NCBI GenBank assembly: GCA_002354805.1 | Contig: DEMH01000009.1 | Span: forward strand, 1,114,311 to 1,178,310 | Length of the DNA: 64,000 bases | Source of the DNA: Gammaproteobacteria bacterium UBA2675 | GTDB taxonomy: Bacteria > Pseudomonadota > Gammaproteobacteria > Pseudomonadales > Pseudohongiellaceae | Reading direction: 5' to 3' | Shown here: in pieces, positions 27,183 to 35,791 of the stretch | How the letters are laid out: each line of letters begins with the position of its first letter | Position numbering within the stretch: the stretch's first letter is position 1 | The notes under the pieces: model-generated | What the model saw: only the letters and a program-made list of their open reading frames with translations | What the model was told of the DNA's origin: nothing | Databases searched by the model: none | Position numbers and translations under genes: made by a program

Positions 27183-29917
27183 GCCGTGCTTTCCTCCGCG
27201 GGTCTCAATGGAGAATTGAATCCGGCGATGTCGCCTGTCAGGCCGAACCGGGGTTTAAATATCATCAATAGAGCGGGCAACAGTAGCAGGTCGCATAACA
27301 ATGCCACCAGGATGGCCAGCGATCCAAACATACCGATTTTTGCCATGCCAAGGTATTCCGAGAATGACAGAATGGCAAAACCCAGACCCAGCACCATGGT
27401 GGTGAACAGGACCGCACGGCCAACATCATGCACTGTGCTCGCCAGTGCTGCAGACATGTCGCGCGTCTTGATGAGTTCGACGCGGTAATGTGTCATGAAG
27501 TGGATGGTGTCGTCCACCGCAATACCAATGATGACGGGCGCGATCAGGAGGGTGTCGGTATCCAGCGGAATGTCCAGCAGCCCCATCAGGCCGAAGGTCA
27601 GCAGGGCAGGGATCAGGTTGGGAATGATGGCAATCAGCCCTGCCTGAACCGAACCCAGTGTGGCAATCATGATGACGCTGATGACGGCCAGTGCAAACAG
27701 AAAACTGCTGTACTGGGACTGCGCAATCTCATCCATGGCCCGCATCATCAGGGGCACTGAGCCAGTGACCGTCACCTGCAGTTCCGGATACTCATCCATC
27801 AATGGCATAAATACCTGATCGATATCTGCACTCAATTCCTCGAAAAACACCTGGTATTGGTAGGAACCCGCATTGTAGGCGTTCAGTGTTATGTGGCTGC
27901 GGCTGTAGTCATCGGACACCAGGCTGCGGCGTTCTTCCGGATTGGAGCTGTTGAACAGGTACAGCAACTGGGAAATGGTGGTCGCCGAATCAGGGATGGT
28001 ATGGAACCGCGGGTCGTCCTGATTCATGACCTGGTGTGTGTCCTTAACGATATTGGCCAGTGAGTAGGTTCTGGATATCTGATCCTCGTACTCGACTTCG
28101 ACCTGACTCTGAAGTGTGTCGACAGCCTCCAGTACGGCCGGTTCCATCATGCCGTCGCTGATGCCGGTATCAATCATGATGGAGATGGTCTGAGCGCCGG
28201 CCATGTGTTCGTCAACAATGTTGTAGGCGATGCGTGGTTCCGAATCGGCCCGGGTCAATTCGGCGACATTGCTGTCAATCTGGACCTGACTGGTGCCGTA
28301 CATGGATGCCAGAAATACCGCAAGAAATGCGGACAGCACGGTCCACGGGCGTTGTCTTACAAGCGCCGGGCAGGCGGTAAGCAACTTGTCCTGCCAGCGA
28401 ATGGCACAGTAGGTCAGCAGCACGATCAGCAGGATATACAAGGCCATGGCCGGACTTGCCAGCAGTGCCAATACCAGTGTGGCAACCGTCAGTATGCCAG
28501 TTTGCAGGGGCGCCGACAGGCGTTGCCACCTGGAGCTCAGATTCGACGCCAGGCTCGGTTTTGCCAGACCCGGTGTCGGCTGGCCCGGGTGCCAGAGGCT
28601 TAACAGAATGGGCAACAGGACGATGGTAAAGAAAAACGCCATGAAAACACCAAGCGCAGACATGGCGCCAAACACCCGGATGGGCACCAAATCGGAAGTC
28701 GTCAAGGCAAGGACGCCTGCCATCGTGGTTAAGGTTGTTACCAGTATCGCCAGTCCGGTCTTGCCATAGGCGCGTGACAAGGCAGCCTCGTGATCCTGTC
28801 CAGACTGCCGGTTAGTGAAGTAGGCACTCATGACATGGACGCAGTCAGCAATGCCTACCGCGAAAACCAGCAATACAGTCAGCGTCAGCATGGTCGACAG
28901 AGTTATGTTGAACCAGACGGTGAAACCCCAGGTCCAGACAAGGCTAAGCGCGATAGTAATCAGCGACCAGGCCACTGCACTGAAGGATCGGAACAGCGAT
29001 CGCAACAGGAAAATGAATATGCCAATCATGCCTGCTGCCAGCCATAACATTTGCTGCAGAACATCGGAGACCCAGGCCATCAAAGGCGGGTTGCCAGCTG
29101 GATAGAATTCCAGTTGCGACTCGAACTCCTCATAAACTTCCCGAACGGCTGAGAAAAACTGGTTGTAGGCCAGCATGTCGACGGTCTGAAACGGAATTTC
29201 GTCTACACTGGCATTCTCATCAAATTCCAGCTCGAAGCTGTCGGCTCCGGTATCAAAATCACTGAAGAAGTCGCCGAGCTCCACGTCTGCGGCGTTCACT
29301 GCCGGCACGTAGTCGGCAGTAGGTTCGGAGCCCAATGTGGTCTGAATCAACAGCGCTCCAAAGCGTGCGTCAGCCGAGTAGAAAGCCAGACGGTAGTCTT
29401 CTTCGCGCAGTGCATTTTCGCGAATTGCAGCCAGCGCCTCCGGGTCCTGTGGTATCTGATCGGGTACCAGCCGGTCCGACCGCAGGGTATCGCCCTCCAC
29501 GCTTTGCAAACGCAAGGTGGTAATGGACTGGATGCGCCGGATACGACCGAGTTCATTGAGGTCGCTGGAATAGTTGTCAGCGTCCAGGGATTGCCAGTTG
29601 CGCAGTTTATCGGTCAGCGCCTGCACGGCACGCAGCGATTCGTATGAAAAGACATCGCCATCACGCGCTTCATAAACCAGAAAAACAGAATCGTCGCTGC
29701 CAAACTGGGTGCGGAACGAATTGAGGGCAGTGATAGCCGGATCGGTCTGATCCAGAAAACTGTCCACGCTCATATCGATGCTGGTCCGCGTCGCCATGCT
29801 GTAGGCGGCGAACCCTGTAGTCAGCAGCAGGATCACAAGAATGGCCGCACGATAGCGAACGGCGATTAGAGGTGCGTTGGCAAAACTACGGCTGAGCACC
29901 AGAAGCTTACTTTCCAT
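27179..29917 (-). CDS. MMPL-family RND-like transporter
   Basis: 912 residues with twelve predicted helices in the two-repeat layout of RND/MMPL proteins (helix 1 at ~24-45, a large periplasmic domain, helices 2-6 near 288-470, then a second half). The first half has a long periplasmic domain of about 240 residues and the second one of about 190. Motifs such as FAVGIADCVHVMSAYF and GIAVDDTIHFMTHYR are the MMPL GxxxD/GxxxD lines carrying the proton-relay Asp residues. It starts the MMPL/LolA-like/DUF1302 operon. It likely exports lipids or hydrophobic compounds using the proton gradient; HpnN-type hopanoid transport is one known role, but no hopanoid genes are nearby. Confidence 0.93.
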   Translation of the reverse strand: MESKLLVLSRSFANAPLIAVRYRAAILVILLLTTGFAAYSMATRTSIDMSVDSFLDQTDPAITALNSFRTQFGSDDSVFLVYEARDGDVFSYESLRAVQALTDKLRNWQSLDADNYSSDLNELGRIRRIQSITTLRLQSVEGDTLRSDRLVPDQIPQDPEALAAIRENALREEDYRLAFYSADARFGALLIQTTLGSEPTADYVPAVNAADVELGDFFSDFDTGADSFELEFDENASVDEIPFQTVDMLAYNQFFSAVREVYEEFESQLEFYPAGNPPLMAWVSDVLQQMLWLAAGMIGIFIFLLRSLFRSFSAVAWSLITIALSLVWTWGFTVWFNITLSTMLTLTVLLVFAVGIADCVHVMSAYFTNRQSGQDHEAALSRAYGKTGLAILVTTLTTMAGVLALTTSDLVPIRVFGAMSALGVFMAFFFTIVLLPILLSLWHPGQPTPGLAKPSLASNLSSRWQRLSAPLQTGILTVATLVLALLASPAMALYILLIVLLTYCAIRWQDKLLTACPALVRQRPWTVLSAFLAVFLASMYGTSQVQIDSNVAELTRADSEPRIAYNIVDEHMAGAQTISIMIDTGISDGMMEPAVLEAVDTLQSQVEVEYEDQISRTYSLANIVKDTHQVMNQDDPRFHTIPDSATTISQLLYLFNSSNPEERRSLVSDDYSRSHITLNAYNAGSYQYQVFFEELSADIDQVFMPLMDEYPELQVTVTGSVPLMMRAMDEIAQSQYSSFLFALAVISVIMIATLGSVQAGLIAIIPNLIPALLTFGLMGLLDIPLDTDTLLIAPVIIGIAVDDTIHFMTHYRVELIKTRDMSAALASTVHDVGRAVLFTTMVLGLGFAILSFSEYLGMAKIGMFGSLAILVALLCDLLLLPALLMIFKPRFGLTGDIAGFNSPLRPAEESTA

Positions 29918-29981
29918 ATTTGAAGCTCCAGTACGCGCTGCTACTGCAAAAAAACAGACACGATTCAGTTAATGATCAGAT

Positions 29982-30308
29982 TTAGCAGCGAAACACACCA
30001 AATGTCTGGCGACCTTCCTCAATGGTCGACTCAGGTGTCACACGGTTACCTCCCATGGCGCCTGCCTCATTGCGTGCCAATACGGTTAACTCTTCCTGGA
30101 GTGTATTGGCGCCGCGCTGTACAAAAGCAATATTGTCGGCTGCGTTGACATTGGCGGTGCCCAGTCGATTGCAATTGCGCACTTCTGATGCTGGCACGAC
30201 GCTGACACTCTGACCGGCCGCACTGAGCTGGACCCAGTTGCTGCTGCAGGCTGACATCGCAGCAATAATTGTGACAACTGTCATATGACGAGTGGTTCTG
30301 AAGGGCAT
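29982..30308 (-). CDS. DUF4156-family lipoprotein
   Basis: 108 residues with a lipobox (IIAAMSAC, Cys about 21). The mature part contains VVPASEVRNCNRLGTANVN and ARNEAGAMGGNRV, with two further cysteines (NCNR and the C-terminal FRC) that could form a disulfide. These features match DUF4156, a small family of periplasmic lipoproteins related in pattern to RcsF. RcsF itself senses outer-membrane stress through disulfide-bonded loops, but homology at that level is not established here. Sixty-four bases separate it from the MMPL gene, so it may be in the same transcript or independent. Confidence 0.82.
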   Translation of the reverse strand: MPFRTTRHMTVVTIIAAMSACSSNWVQLSAAGQSVSVVPASEVRNCNRLGTANVNAADNIAFVQRGANTLQEELTVLARNEAGAMGGNRVTPESTIEEGRQTFGVFRC

Positions 30309-30457
30309 AAAAAGACTCCGCTGGCAAAGGCTGTATTATGACGGGAATTGATGCCTTATCAACTGCTAGCCATCGCTAAAGCTGTGCGACAGATCACGTT
30401 CTGGCATGCTGCTTATGATACTATCGTGATCAACCAGAAAGAGGGAGAGTTTTAATA

Positions 30458-31195
30458 ATGTCAACTGATCAACAGCAACAGAACCTGACCGGCAAGCAAG
30501 TTGTGGTCATCGGCGGCACCTCGGGCATCGGCCTGGCTACGGTGATTGCCGCTGCAGCACAGGGCGCGAAGGTATGGGCCTGTGGTCGCTCGGCTGAGCA
30601 CCTGGACAAAGCCAGAGCCGTCGTTGGAGATCGCGTGGAACTGGTACAACTGGATACCCACGACGATGACGGGCTGCGGGCGTTGTTTGAAAAAGCAGGG
30701 CAGATTGACCATCTGGTATCAGCTGCCACAGGCGGTACCCGAACGCTTAAACCCTTTATCGAACAGACTGAAGAGCAGTTTCAGGCTGCATTCGGCAAAC
30801 TCTGGGGTTATGCAAAAGTCGCCCGTATTGGTGCGCCCTATGTCGCCAAAGATGGCTCCATTACATTTGTCAGTGGTGCGCCTGCCCGACGCTTCAAACC
30901 CAATATGTCAGCGCTGAGCTGTGTAGGCGGTGCGGTAGAGAACATGGTTCGCTGTCTGGCCGTTGAGCTCAGCCCGGTGCGCGTCAATGTGGTCTCGCCT
31001 GGCATCATTGATACTGCGCTGTTTGACTGGATGGGTAACGAGAAAAACGAGCGTGTTGCCGCGATGACACAGGGCCAGCTGGTCAAGCGTATCGGCCGAC
31101 CGGAGGAGGTCGCCAGCGCGCTTGTTTACCTGATGAACAATCCCTATGCCACCGGCACGACGGTTGATGTTGACGGTGGACAACTGCTGAGCTGA
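30458..31195 (+). CDS. SDR-family oxidoreductase lacking the catalytic Tyr-Lys pair
   Basis: 245 residues with an SDR Rossmann fold: nucleotide loop GGTSGIGLAT (19-28), ACGRS (41-45, an Arg that usually favours NADP), catalytic-type Ser139 and the terminal VDVDGGQLLS. Where classical SDRs have the YxxxK motif, this protein has LSCVG (153-157), so both the Tyr and the Lys are gone, although the flanking GGAVENMVRCLAVELSPVRVN stretch aligns well. A subgroup of SDRs is known to lack this motif; activity and substrate are uncertain. A GGGAGAG site precedes the ATG. The nitroreductase gene follows five bases later, so the two are very probably cotranscribed. Confidence 0.85.
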   Translation: MSTDQQQQNLTGKQVVVIGGTSGIGLATVIAAAAQGAKVWACGRSAEHLDKARAVVGDRVELVQLDTHDDDGLRALFEKAGQIDHLVSAATGGTRTLKPFIEQTEEQFQAAFGKLWGYAKVARIGAPYVAKDGSITFVSGAPARRFKPNMSALSCVGGAVENMVRCLAVELSPVRVNVVSPGIIDTALFDWMGNEKNERVAAMTQGQLVKRIGRPEEVASALVYLMNNPYATGTTVDVDGGQLLS

Positions 31196-31200
31196 TAGAT

Positions 31201-31914
31201 ATGAGTGATAGTCATTATAATTCGGATAGCGATCAATCCCGATCTGACATGACACTGGTGGACGCTATTCGTTCTCGGCGTTCGGTGCGCGGTTATCTGC
31301 CTGACCCGGTGCCGGATGATGTTCTGCGGCAGGTCTTTGAACTGGCGCAGTGGGCACCCTCAAACTGCAATGTGCAGCCCTGGAAGGTTTATGTGGCATC
31401 TGGCGCATTGCGTGACCGCTTGAGCACAGAGATGCAGCGTCGTGTCCGTGAGGGTGTGGCGCCTGATCCGGATTACGAGTATCGCGGTGATTTTGTGGGT
31501 GAATATCGCAAGCGACAGGTGGATTGTGCGGTTGCCCTGTATAGCGAGATGGGTATAGCACGAGACGACCGGGAGGGTCGTCAACGCGCCGTGATGAGAA
31601 ACTTTGAATTCTTTGATGCCCCTTATATGGCCTTTATCGGAATGGACAAAGCATTTGGCACCACGGTAGCCATTGATGTAGGCATGTATGCCCAGAATCT
31701 GATGCTTGCGCTGGTGGCACATGGTCTGCACAGCTGCCCAATGGGCACGATGCGTAATTATCCTGATCTGGTCCGTGAGGCATTTGATCTGAGCGAGGAC
31801 GATCGCATTCTGTTCGGACTGGCGTTTGGCTACGAGGACACTCAGGTTGCCGCCAATCGCACACGCACCACTCGCGACCCGGTTGCCAGCAGTGTCATAA
31901 TGCGGTCAGAATAG
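31201..31914 (+). CDS. Nitroreductase family protein
   Basis: 237 residues. The N-terminal RSRRSVRGYLPDPVPDDVL stretch and AQWAPSNCNVQPWKVYV (about 47-63) are the FMN-phosphate-binding features of the NfsB/FMN nitroreductase family, with Arg and Ser/Asn contacts intact. The C-terminus contains GLHSCPMGTMRNYPD and the FGLAFGYEDTQ loop. It is likely an FMN homodimer using NAD(P)H to reduce nitro-aromatics or quinones. It starts five bases after the SDR stop; the pair may act on the same substrate. Confidence 0.88.
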   Translation: MSDSHYNSDSDQSRSDMTLVDAIRSRRSVRGYLPDPVPDDVLRQVFELAQWAPSNCNVQPWKVYVASGALRDRLSTEMQRRVREGVAPDPDYEYRGDFVGEYRKRQVDCAVALYSEMGIARDDREGRQRAVMRNFEFFDAPYMAFIGMDKAFGTTVAIDVGMYAQNLMLALVAHGLHSCPMGTMRNYPDLVREAFDLSEDDRILFGLAFGYEDTQVAANRTRTTRDPVASSVIMRSE

Positions 31915-31969
31915 ACGTCGTCTACTGGCGATAAATATAAAAACAACAGAGATTCGCTTCGAGGAACCC

Positions 31970-32458
31970 ATGCAAACCAAACCCGTCATCCTGGTCTATG
32001 ACATCAACAACAAACTGGTTGATGAAGTGGCAGGCGAAATCGGCATCACCGGCAAATTCACCAGTATCAATACCTACAACGAAGCCAATGCCATGGATGC
32101 CGTGCGGCAGTACAATCGCGGGTTTGGCCTGTTGACCAACAAACTGGCCTGCATCGTGACAGGCTGGAATCGCCACAAGAAGCCTCGTGACCAGTTTCTG
32201 TATCGCTTACGCGAACAGGAGCGTAAAAGTCCATTCAGGCAGCCAACCCCAGTGGTATTGATCACCGAAGACCATCGTGAGGATCTCAAGCGGCGGGCGC
32301 TCGATCCAGCCGATGGCAACGTGTGTGCCTATCTGCATGCCGACGACTTCAGGTCGACTTTGGCTGGTATCCTGCAGCAGATCATCAATGAAGAGAACAC
32401 CAAAGAGTTGAACAGGCTATCGCGCGAGGCGTTTGAGGCAGAGCTGGCCGAGGAGTAA
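31970..32458 (+). CDS. Receiver-like protein lacking the phosphoacceptor Asp
   Basis: 162 residues, not matched to a named family. The alternating beta/alpha pattern KPVILVYDINNKL, ACIVTGW, PTPVVLITEDH and CAYLHADDF follows the receiver (CheY-like) fold, and a Thr at the end of strand 4 is kept. The strand-3 Asp expected near residue 65 is replaced by Thr-Gly (ACIVTGWNRHKKP), and the strand-5 Lys by His, so phosphorylation as in true receivers is not expected. A GAGGAA site precedes the ATG. The membrane-protein gene follows after six bases, suggesting a two-gene operon with unknown function. Confidence 0.7.
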   Translation: MQTKPVILVYDINNKLVDEVAGEIGITGKFTSINTYNEANAMDAVRQYNRGFGLLTNKLACIVTGWNRHKKPRDQFLYRLREQERKSPFRQPTPVVLITEDHREDLKRRALDPADGNVCAYLHADDFRSTLAGILQQIINEENTKELNRLSREAFEAELAEE

Positions 32459-32464
32459 TCCCGG

Positions 32465-33040
32465 GTGTCCAAGTTTGAGTTCATCATGATGTTTGTGTCG
32501 GTCGTCGTTGCCTTTGCGATGGCCGAGCTGCTGATGGGGTGGGGGAAGCTGATCAGAGCCCGCCGTCGGGTAACACGCCCTGGGCTGCTGGCGGGGTGGT
32601 CGGTCTGGCTGCTGTTCATCATGACCTACCACTACATGGGCTTCTGGGAGTATCAGGCCTACAACTTTACCAAAGTGACACCGATGCTGCTGTTTCTGAC
32701 GGCTCCTATCATGATGGTGTTGCTGACCTTCGTGCTGACGCCGGAAATCCGCTTTAACCAGTCAATTGATCTGGAGAAACACTATTTCGAGACCAAGAAC
32801 TGGTTTTTCGTCATGGTCATCATTTTTCTGATTCTCGCGCGAGCCTCAGATCCACTCCTTCCGGACTACGCTGACACCTGGCTGCGACGCATGACGGGTA
32901 CCATTCTGGTCAGCGCCTCGGTCATCCTGCTGCTGTTCACCGACAATCGGCAGATTCACTACATTCTGATGTGGTTTAATCTGGTTTATCTGACACTGGT
33001 GTCGAGTATCATTCCAGTGAGTGGGCTGACTGCGTTTTAG
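32465..33040 (+). CDS. Hypothetical membrane protein, five to six helices
   Basis: 191 residues starting at GTG 32465, preceded by GAGGAG in the end of the upstream gene. Five or six hydrophobic helices are predicted (about residues 3-25, 43-62, 72-92, 110-130, 138-158, 164-186). The N-terminal MSKFEFIMMFVSVVVAFAMA is a conserved start seen in small proteobacterial membrane proteins, but I cannot attach a family name. It follows the receiver-like gene by six bases, and transcription ends at the bidirectional terminator just downstream. Confidence 0.7.
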   Translation: MSKFEFIMMFVSVVVAFAMAELLMGWGKLIRARRRVTRPGLLAGWSVWLLFIMTYHYMGFWEYQAYNFTKVTPMLLFLTAPIMMVLLTFVLTPEIRFNQSIDLEKHYFETKNWFFVMVIIFLILARASDPLLPDYADTWLRRMTGTILVSASVILLLFTDNRQIHYILMWFNLVYLTLVSSIIPVSGLTAF

Positions 33041-33068
33041 GCTGCGGCGCGGAGCCTGGTGACCGACG

Positions 33069-33111
33069 AAAAAAAGCGGGTAGCGACTCAAAGTGCGCTA
33101 CCCGCTTTTTT
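33069..33111. terminator. Bidirectional rho-independent terminator
   Basis: A 15-bp perfect inverted repeat (33071-33085 against 33096-33110) with a 10-nt loop and an A-run on the left and T-run on the right. It lies between the plus-strand membrane protein (ends 33040) and the minus-strand ectC (ends 33135), so it can stop both transcripts. Confidence 0.93.
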
Positions 33112-33134
33112 ATTCAACCAGGTCGCCGACGTAT

Positions 33135-33521
33135 TCAGTCAGCAGCCGGGTAGGACCCGTCAGCATCATGCACTTCGCGACCAGTCACTGGAGGGTTGAA
33201 CACACAGGCAAGTACCATGTCCTCTGTGCCGCCCGACAGGATGTGTTTGTCGTGCTGATCCAGTATGTACAAGGTGCCAGGTTTGATCTGATGTACCTCG
33301 TTAGTGGCAAGATCCTTTATCGAACCATTACCGGATATGCAGTACACCGACTCCAGATGGTTCTTATAGTGGATGGGTGTTGTTGACCCTGCAAAGATCG
33401 TCGTGATGTGAAACGAAAAACCCATCTTGTCGTCGGCCAGCAGCATGCGTACACTCTGCCAGGTCTCTGACTTGACCAGTCTTTCGCTTTGTTCACAGTC
33501 TTTCAGTTGTCGTACGATCAT
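33135..33521 (-). CDS. ectC: L-ectoine synthase
   Basis: 128 residues, the family size. Cyclises N-gamma-acetyl-L-2,4-diaminobutyrate to ectoine in the cytosol, the last step of the pathway. The cupin fold is clear and the three metal ligands found in characterised EctC proteins (a Glu, a Tyr and a His) appear as Glu57 in HLESVY, Tyr85 in GTLYIL and His93 in HDKH. A GAGGAA site lies seven bases before the ATG. It is separated from ectB by 154 bases carrying two hairpins, unlike the tight ectA-ectB junction, so its level may be set separately by processing. Confidence 0.97.
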   Translation of the reverse strand: MIVRQLKDCEQSERLVKSETWQSVRMLLADDKMGFSFHITTIFAGSTTPIHYKNHLESVYCISGNGSIKDLATNEVHQIKPGTLYILDQHDKHILSGGTEDMVLACVFNPPVTGREVHDADGSYPAAD

Positions 33522-33587
33522 CTAGAGTTCCTCATTCAATATATTGCTGATTCTGCCGCTGAGACATCAGATACTACAGGGCAGTGG

Positions 33588-33613
33588 CTGGAGCCCCTAT
33601 TCAGAGGCTCCAG
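33588..33613 (-). other. Hairpin in the ectB-ectC spacer
   Basis: Perfect 8-bp GC-rich inverted repeat (CTGGAGCC and GGCTCCAG) with a 10-nt loop. No U-run follows on the transcript, so it looks like a processing or stability element rather than a terminator. Confidence 0.6.
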
Positions 33614-33658
33614 ACTGACCAGTCGACTTTCAAATAATGTTTCGATTCAAGGCGGGTA

Positions 33659-33673
33659 GCTCGCGCCGCGAGC
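33659..33673 (-). other. Short GC-rich hairpin directly after the ectB stop
   Basis: GCTCGCG-C-CGCGAGC palindrome three bases past the ectB stop codon. Seven-base arms with a one-base centre, so the real stem is about five bases. No U-run follows. It could block 3' exonuclease decay of the ectAB part of the transcript. Confidence 0.5.
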
Positions 33674-33675
33674 CA

Positions 33676-34950
33676 TTACGATGCAGCGCTATGCTCTTTT
33701 GCGAGCGTGCTGTGCACCGCTTCTTCGACGATGTCCAGACCTTTGTTCAGGTCATCCATTGATATGGTCAAAGGACACAGGCATTTCACAACCTGGCTGT
33801 CGGCACCGCTGGTCTCAATGACCAGACCTTTATCGAACGCATAACGACAGATCTTGCCGGCCAGCTCGCCATCACGGCACTCAAGGCCCTGCATGAAGCC
33901 GCGTCCCTTGGCCTTGATCAGCGACTTCTCATAACCATTGGCAATCTTGCGAAGGCGCATGGTCATGTGCTCGATCTTGGTTTTCAGTTCCTTCTCGAAC
34001 TTGTCGTCAGACCAGTAGCGCTCAAGCGCAGCGGCTGCCGTCACAAACGCGTGGTTATTACCACGGAATGTGCCGTTGTGCTCGCCCGGCTTCCAGGTGT
34101 CGTACTCCGGTTTGATCAGGGTCACTGCGAATGGCAGACCATAACCGCTCAAGGACTTGGACATGGTCACCAGGTCGGGTTTGATGCCGGCTTCCTCAAA
34201 GCTGAAGAAATTGCCCGAACGTCCACAGCCGGACTGAATGTCATCAACAATCAGGATGATGTCGTGCTTGCGACAGATTTTCTCAATTGCCTGCAACCAC
34301 TCGCTGCTGGCAGTGTTCAGACCGCCCTCGCCCTGAATGGTTTCCAGCATGATAGCTGCCGGTTTGTCCAGGCCGCTGGATGAGTCTTCCAGCATATTCT
34401 CCAGCAGTTTGATAGTGTCCAGGTCTTCGCCCATGTAACCGGCGTAAGGCACGTGGGAAACTCCACCCAGCGGTATGCCGGCAGCGTCTCGGTGATGCGA
34501 ATTACCAGTCGCCGCCATTGAGCCCAGCGACACACCATGGAAACCGTTGGTGAACGCCACAATGTTATGACGGCCAGTCACGTTACGGGCGATTTTCATC
34601 GCCGCCTCTACTGCGTTGGTACCGGTCGGCCCTGTAAACTGAACCATATACTCCAGGCCGCGTGGCTTGAAAATATAGTTGTTCAGGTTCTCCAGAAACT
34701 GTTTCTTGGCGCTGGTGTGCATGTCCAGACCATGCGTAATGCCATCCTTCTCGATGTACTCCAGCAGTTTGGCCTTCAAGGTGTCGTTGTTGTGACCGTA
34801 GTTAAGCGTGCCGGCGCCGGCAAGAAAGTCCAGATAGGCCTTGCCGTCTGTATCGTAAAGATAAGAACCTTTCGCGCGCTCAAATATAACCGGGAAGGCG
34901 CGCGCGTAACTTTGAACTTCTGACTCAATGTCATTAAAAATGTTGGTCAT
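33676..34950 (-). CDS. ectB: L-2,4-diaminobutyrate:2-oxoglutarate transaminase
   Basis: 424 residues, as expected. Transfers an amino group from glutamate to aspartate-4-semialdehyde to give 2,4-diaminobutyrate, the first step of ectoine synthesis. A class III aminotransferase with VDDIQSGCGR (Asp236 holding the PLP pyridine) and SKSLSGYGLPFAV (PLP-binding Lys265). The ATG is preceded by GGGAGAA and overlaps the ectA stop by ATGA, so translation is coupled. No lysC/ask_ect aspartokinase follows in this cluster, so aspartyl phosphate must come from elsewhere in the genome. Confidence 0.98.
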   Translation of the reverse strand: MTNIFNDIESEVQSYARAFPVIFERAKGSYLYDTDGKAYLDFLAGAGTLNYGHNNDTLKAKLLEYIEKDGITHGLDMHTSAKKQFLENLNNYIFKPRGLEYMVQFTGPTGTNAVEAAMKIARNVTGRHNIVAFTNGFHGVSLGSMAATGNSHHRDAAGIPLGGVSHVPYAGYMGEDLDTIKLLENMLEDSSSGLDKPAAIMLETIQGEGGLNTASSEWLQAIEKICRKHDIILIVDDIQSGCGRSGNFFSFEEAGIKPDLVTMSKSLSGYGLPFAVTLIKPEYDTWKPGEHNGTFRGNNHAFVTAAAALERYWSDDKFEKELKTKIEHMTMRLRKIANGYEKSLIKAKGRGFMQGLECRDGELAGKICRYAFDKGLVIETSGADSQVVKCLCPLTISMDDLNKGLDIVEEAVHSTLAKEHSAAS

Positions 34951-35507
34951 GATGTTTCTCCCTGGTTGTTGGCCGCTGCGAACGGGCCAATTCTAAGTTT
35001 GAATTCGGTGTCGTGAAGATTCAGAAAGTGTTCCTCACGGTCGAACATTACGGATTCATTGATTTCGCATTCACGCCGTCTCGCCAGCGAGGCGAACATG
35101 GCGCGTGAAGCTGCGTTGTCTTCGGTTACGGTGGTCTCCACATATTGGACCGCTTTACAGTTGTCGCGTTCCAGGATGTGATTAAGCATTTTGCTGGCCA
35201 GACCCCGTTTTTGTGCAACCGTGTCGACAGCTACCTGCCACACAAACAGTGTGTCCGGCTGCTCTGGTGGAATGTAGGCAGTTACTACGCCTACGACGTC
35301 CTCGCCCATGGTGGCTACCACGCTGGTTTGCGCAAAATGTGTGCAAATGGCCAGATAACAGTACAGTGAGTTATCGTCCAGGAACGCGCTTTTGCGAATC
35401 AGATTGTGAACCGGCGCACCGTCGGTGGCCTTTGGAGGGCGAAGCTGAATATCTTGATTTGTGTCGGGTCTTTCTTGAAGCGCTGGCGCTTCTTGAAAAG
35501 TATTCAT
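34947..35507 (-). CDS. ectA: L-2,4-diaminobutyrate N-gamma-acetyltransferase
   Basis: 186 residues from the ATG at 35507; a GTG-started frame to 35549 would add 14 residues without family support, though the ribosome-binding site is weak at both. A GNAT acetyltransferase that acetylates 2,4-diaminobutyrate with acetyl-CoA, the second pathway step. The acetyl-CoA-binding VDTVAQKRGLASKMLNHIL pattern (about residues 108-126) and FVWQVAV strand 4 are present, and ETTVTEDNAASRAMF follows as in other EctA. First gene of ectABC, with a sigma-70-like promoter about 100 bases upstream. Confidence 0.95.
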   Translation of the reverse strand: MNTFQEAPALQERPDTNQDIQLRPPKATDGAPVHNLIRKSAFLDDNSLYCYLAICTHFAQTSVVATMGEDVVGVVTAYIPPEQPDTLFVWQVAVDTVAQKRGLASKMLNHILERDNCKAVQYVETTVTEDNAASRAMFASLARRRECEINESVMFDREEHFLNLHDTEFKLRIGPFAAANNQGETS

Positions 35508-35603
35508 AACAAGTTTTGTGTCTCGTTTTTGAATCTCGAATTTAAGCACATGGCTTTGGTGAATGCTTCATAATTTTTTGTTATTGATTTTGAAAGCGTG
35601 ATA

Positions 35604-35632
35604 ATTATAACAAAACGATCAGGTGAGGCCAA
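35604..35632 (-). promoter_or_regulatory. Candidate sigma-70 promoter of ectABC
   Basis: On the minus strand TTGGCC (35632-35627) and an exact TATAAT (35609-35604) are 17 bases apart. This gives a leader of about 90 bases before the ectA ATG. The -35 is weak, which fits osmotic induction, but no operator was recognised. Confidence 0.65.
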
Positions 35633-35707
35633 CCCGCAATCCAAAGTGCTGTCTCGACGAGGTTTTTGTCAGGAAATCATTGCGATGCTGCTTGGAATCG
35701 CAGCCCC

Positions 35708-35747
35708 AAAAAAAAAGCGACCCACCGGGATGGTGGATCGCTTTTTT
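35708..35747 (-). terminator. Rho-independent terminator of the PQQ dehydrogenase gene
   Basis: A stem of ten plus five base pairs around one mismatch (35711-35726 against 35732-35747), loop GGGAT, with A-runs on the left that give a U-run on the minus transcript. It lies 45 bases past the dehydrogenase stop and could also insulate the divergent ectA promoter. Confidence 0.9.
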
Positions 35748-35791
35748 GGTTGAGGTTATGAACATGCGCCTCAATCAGCGCCGATTAAACC

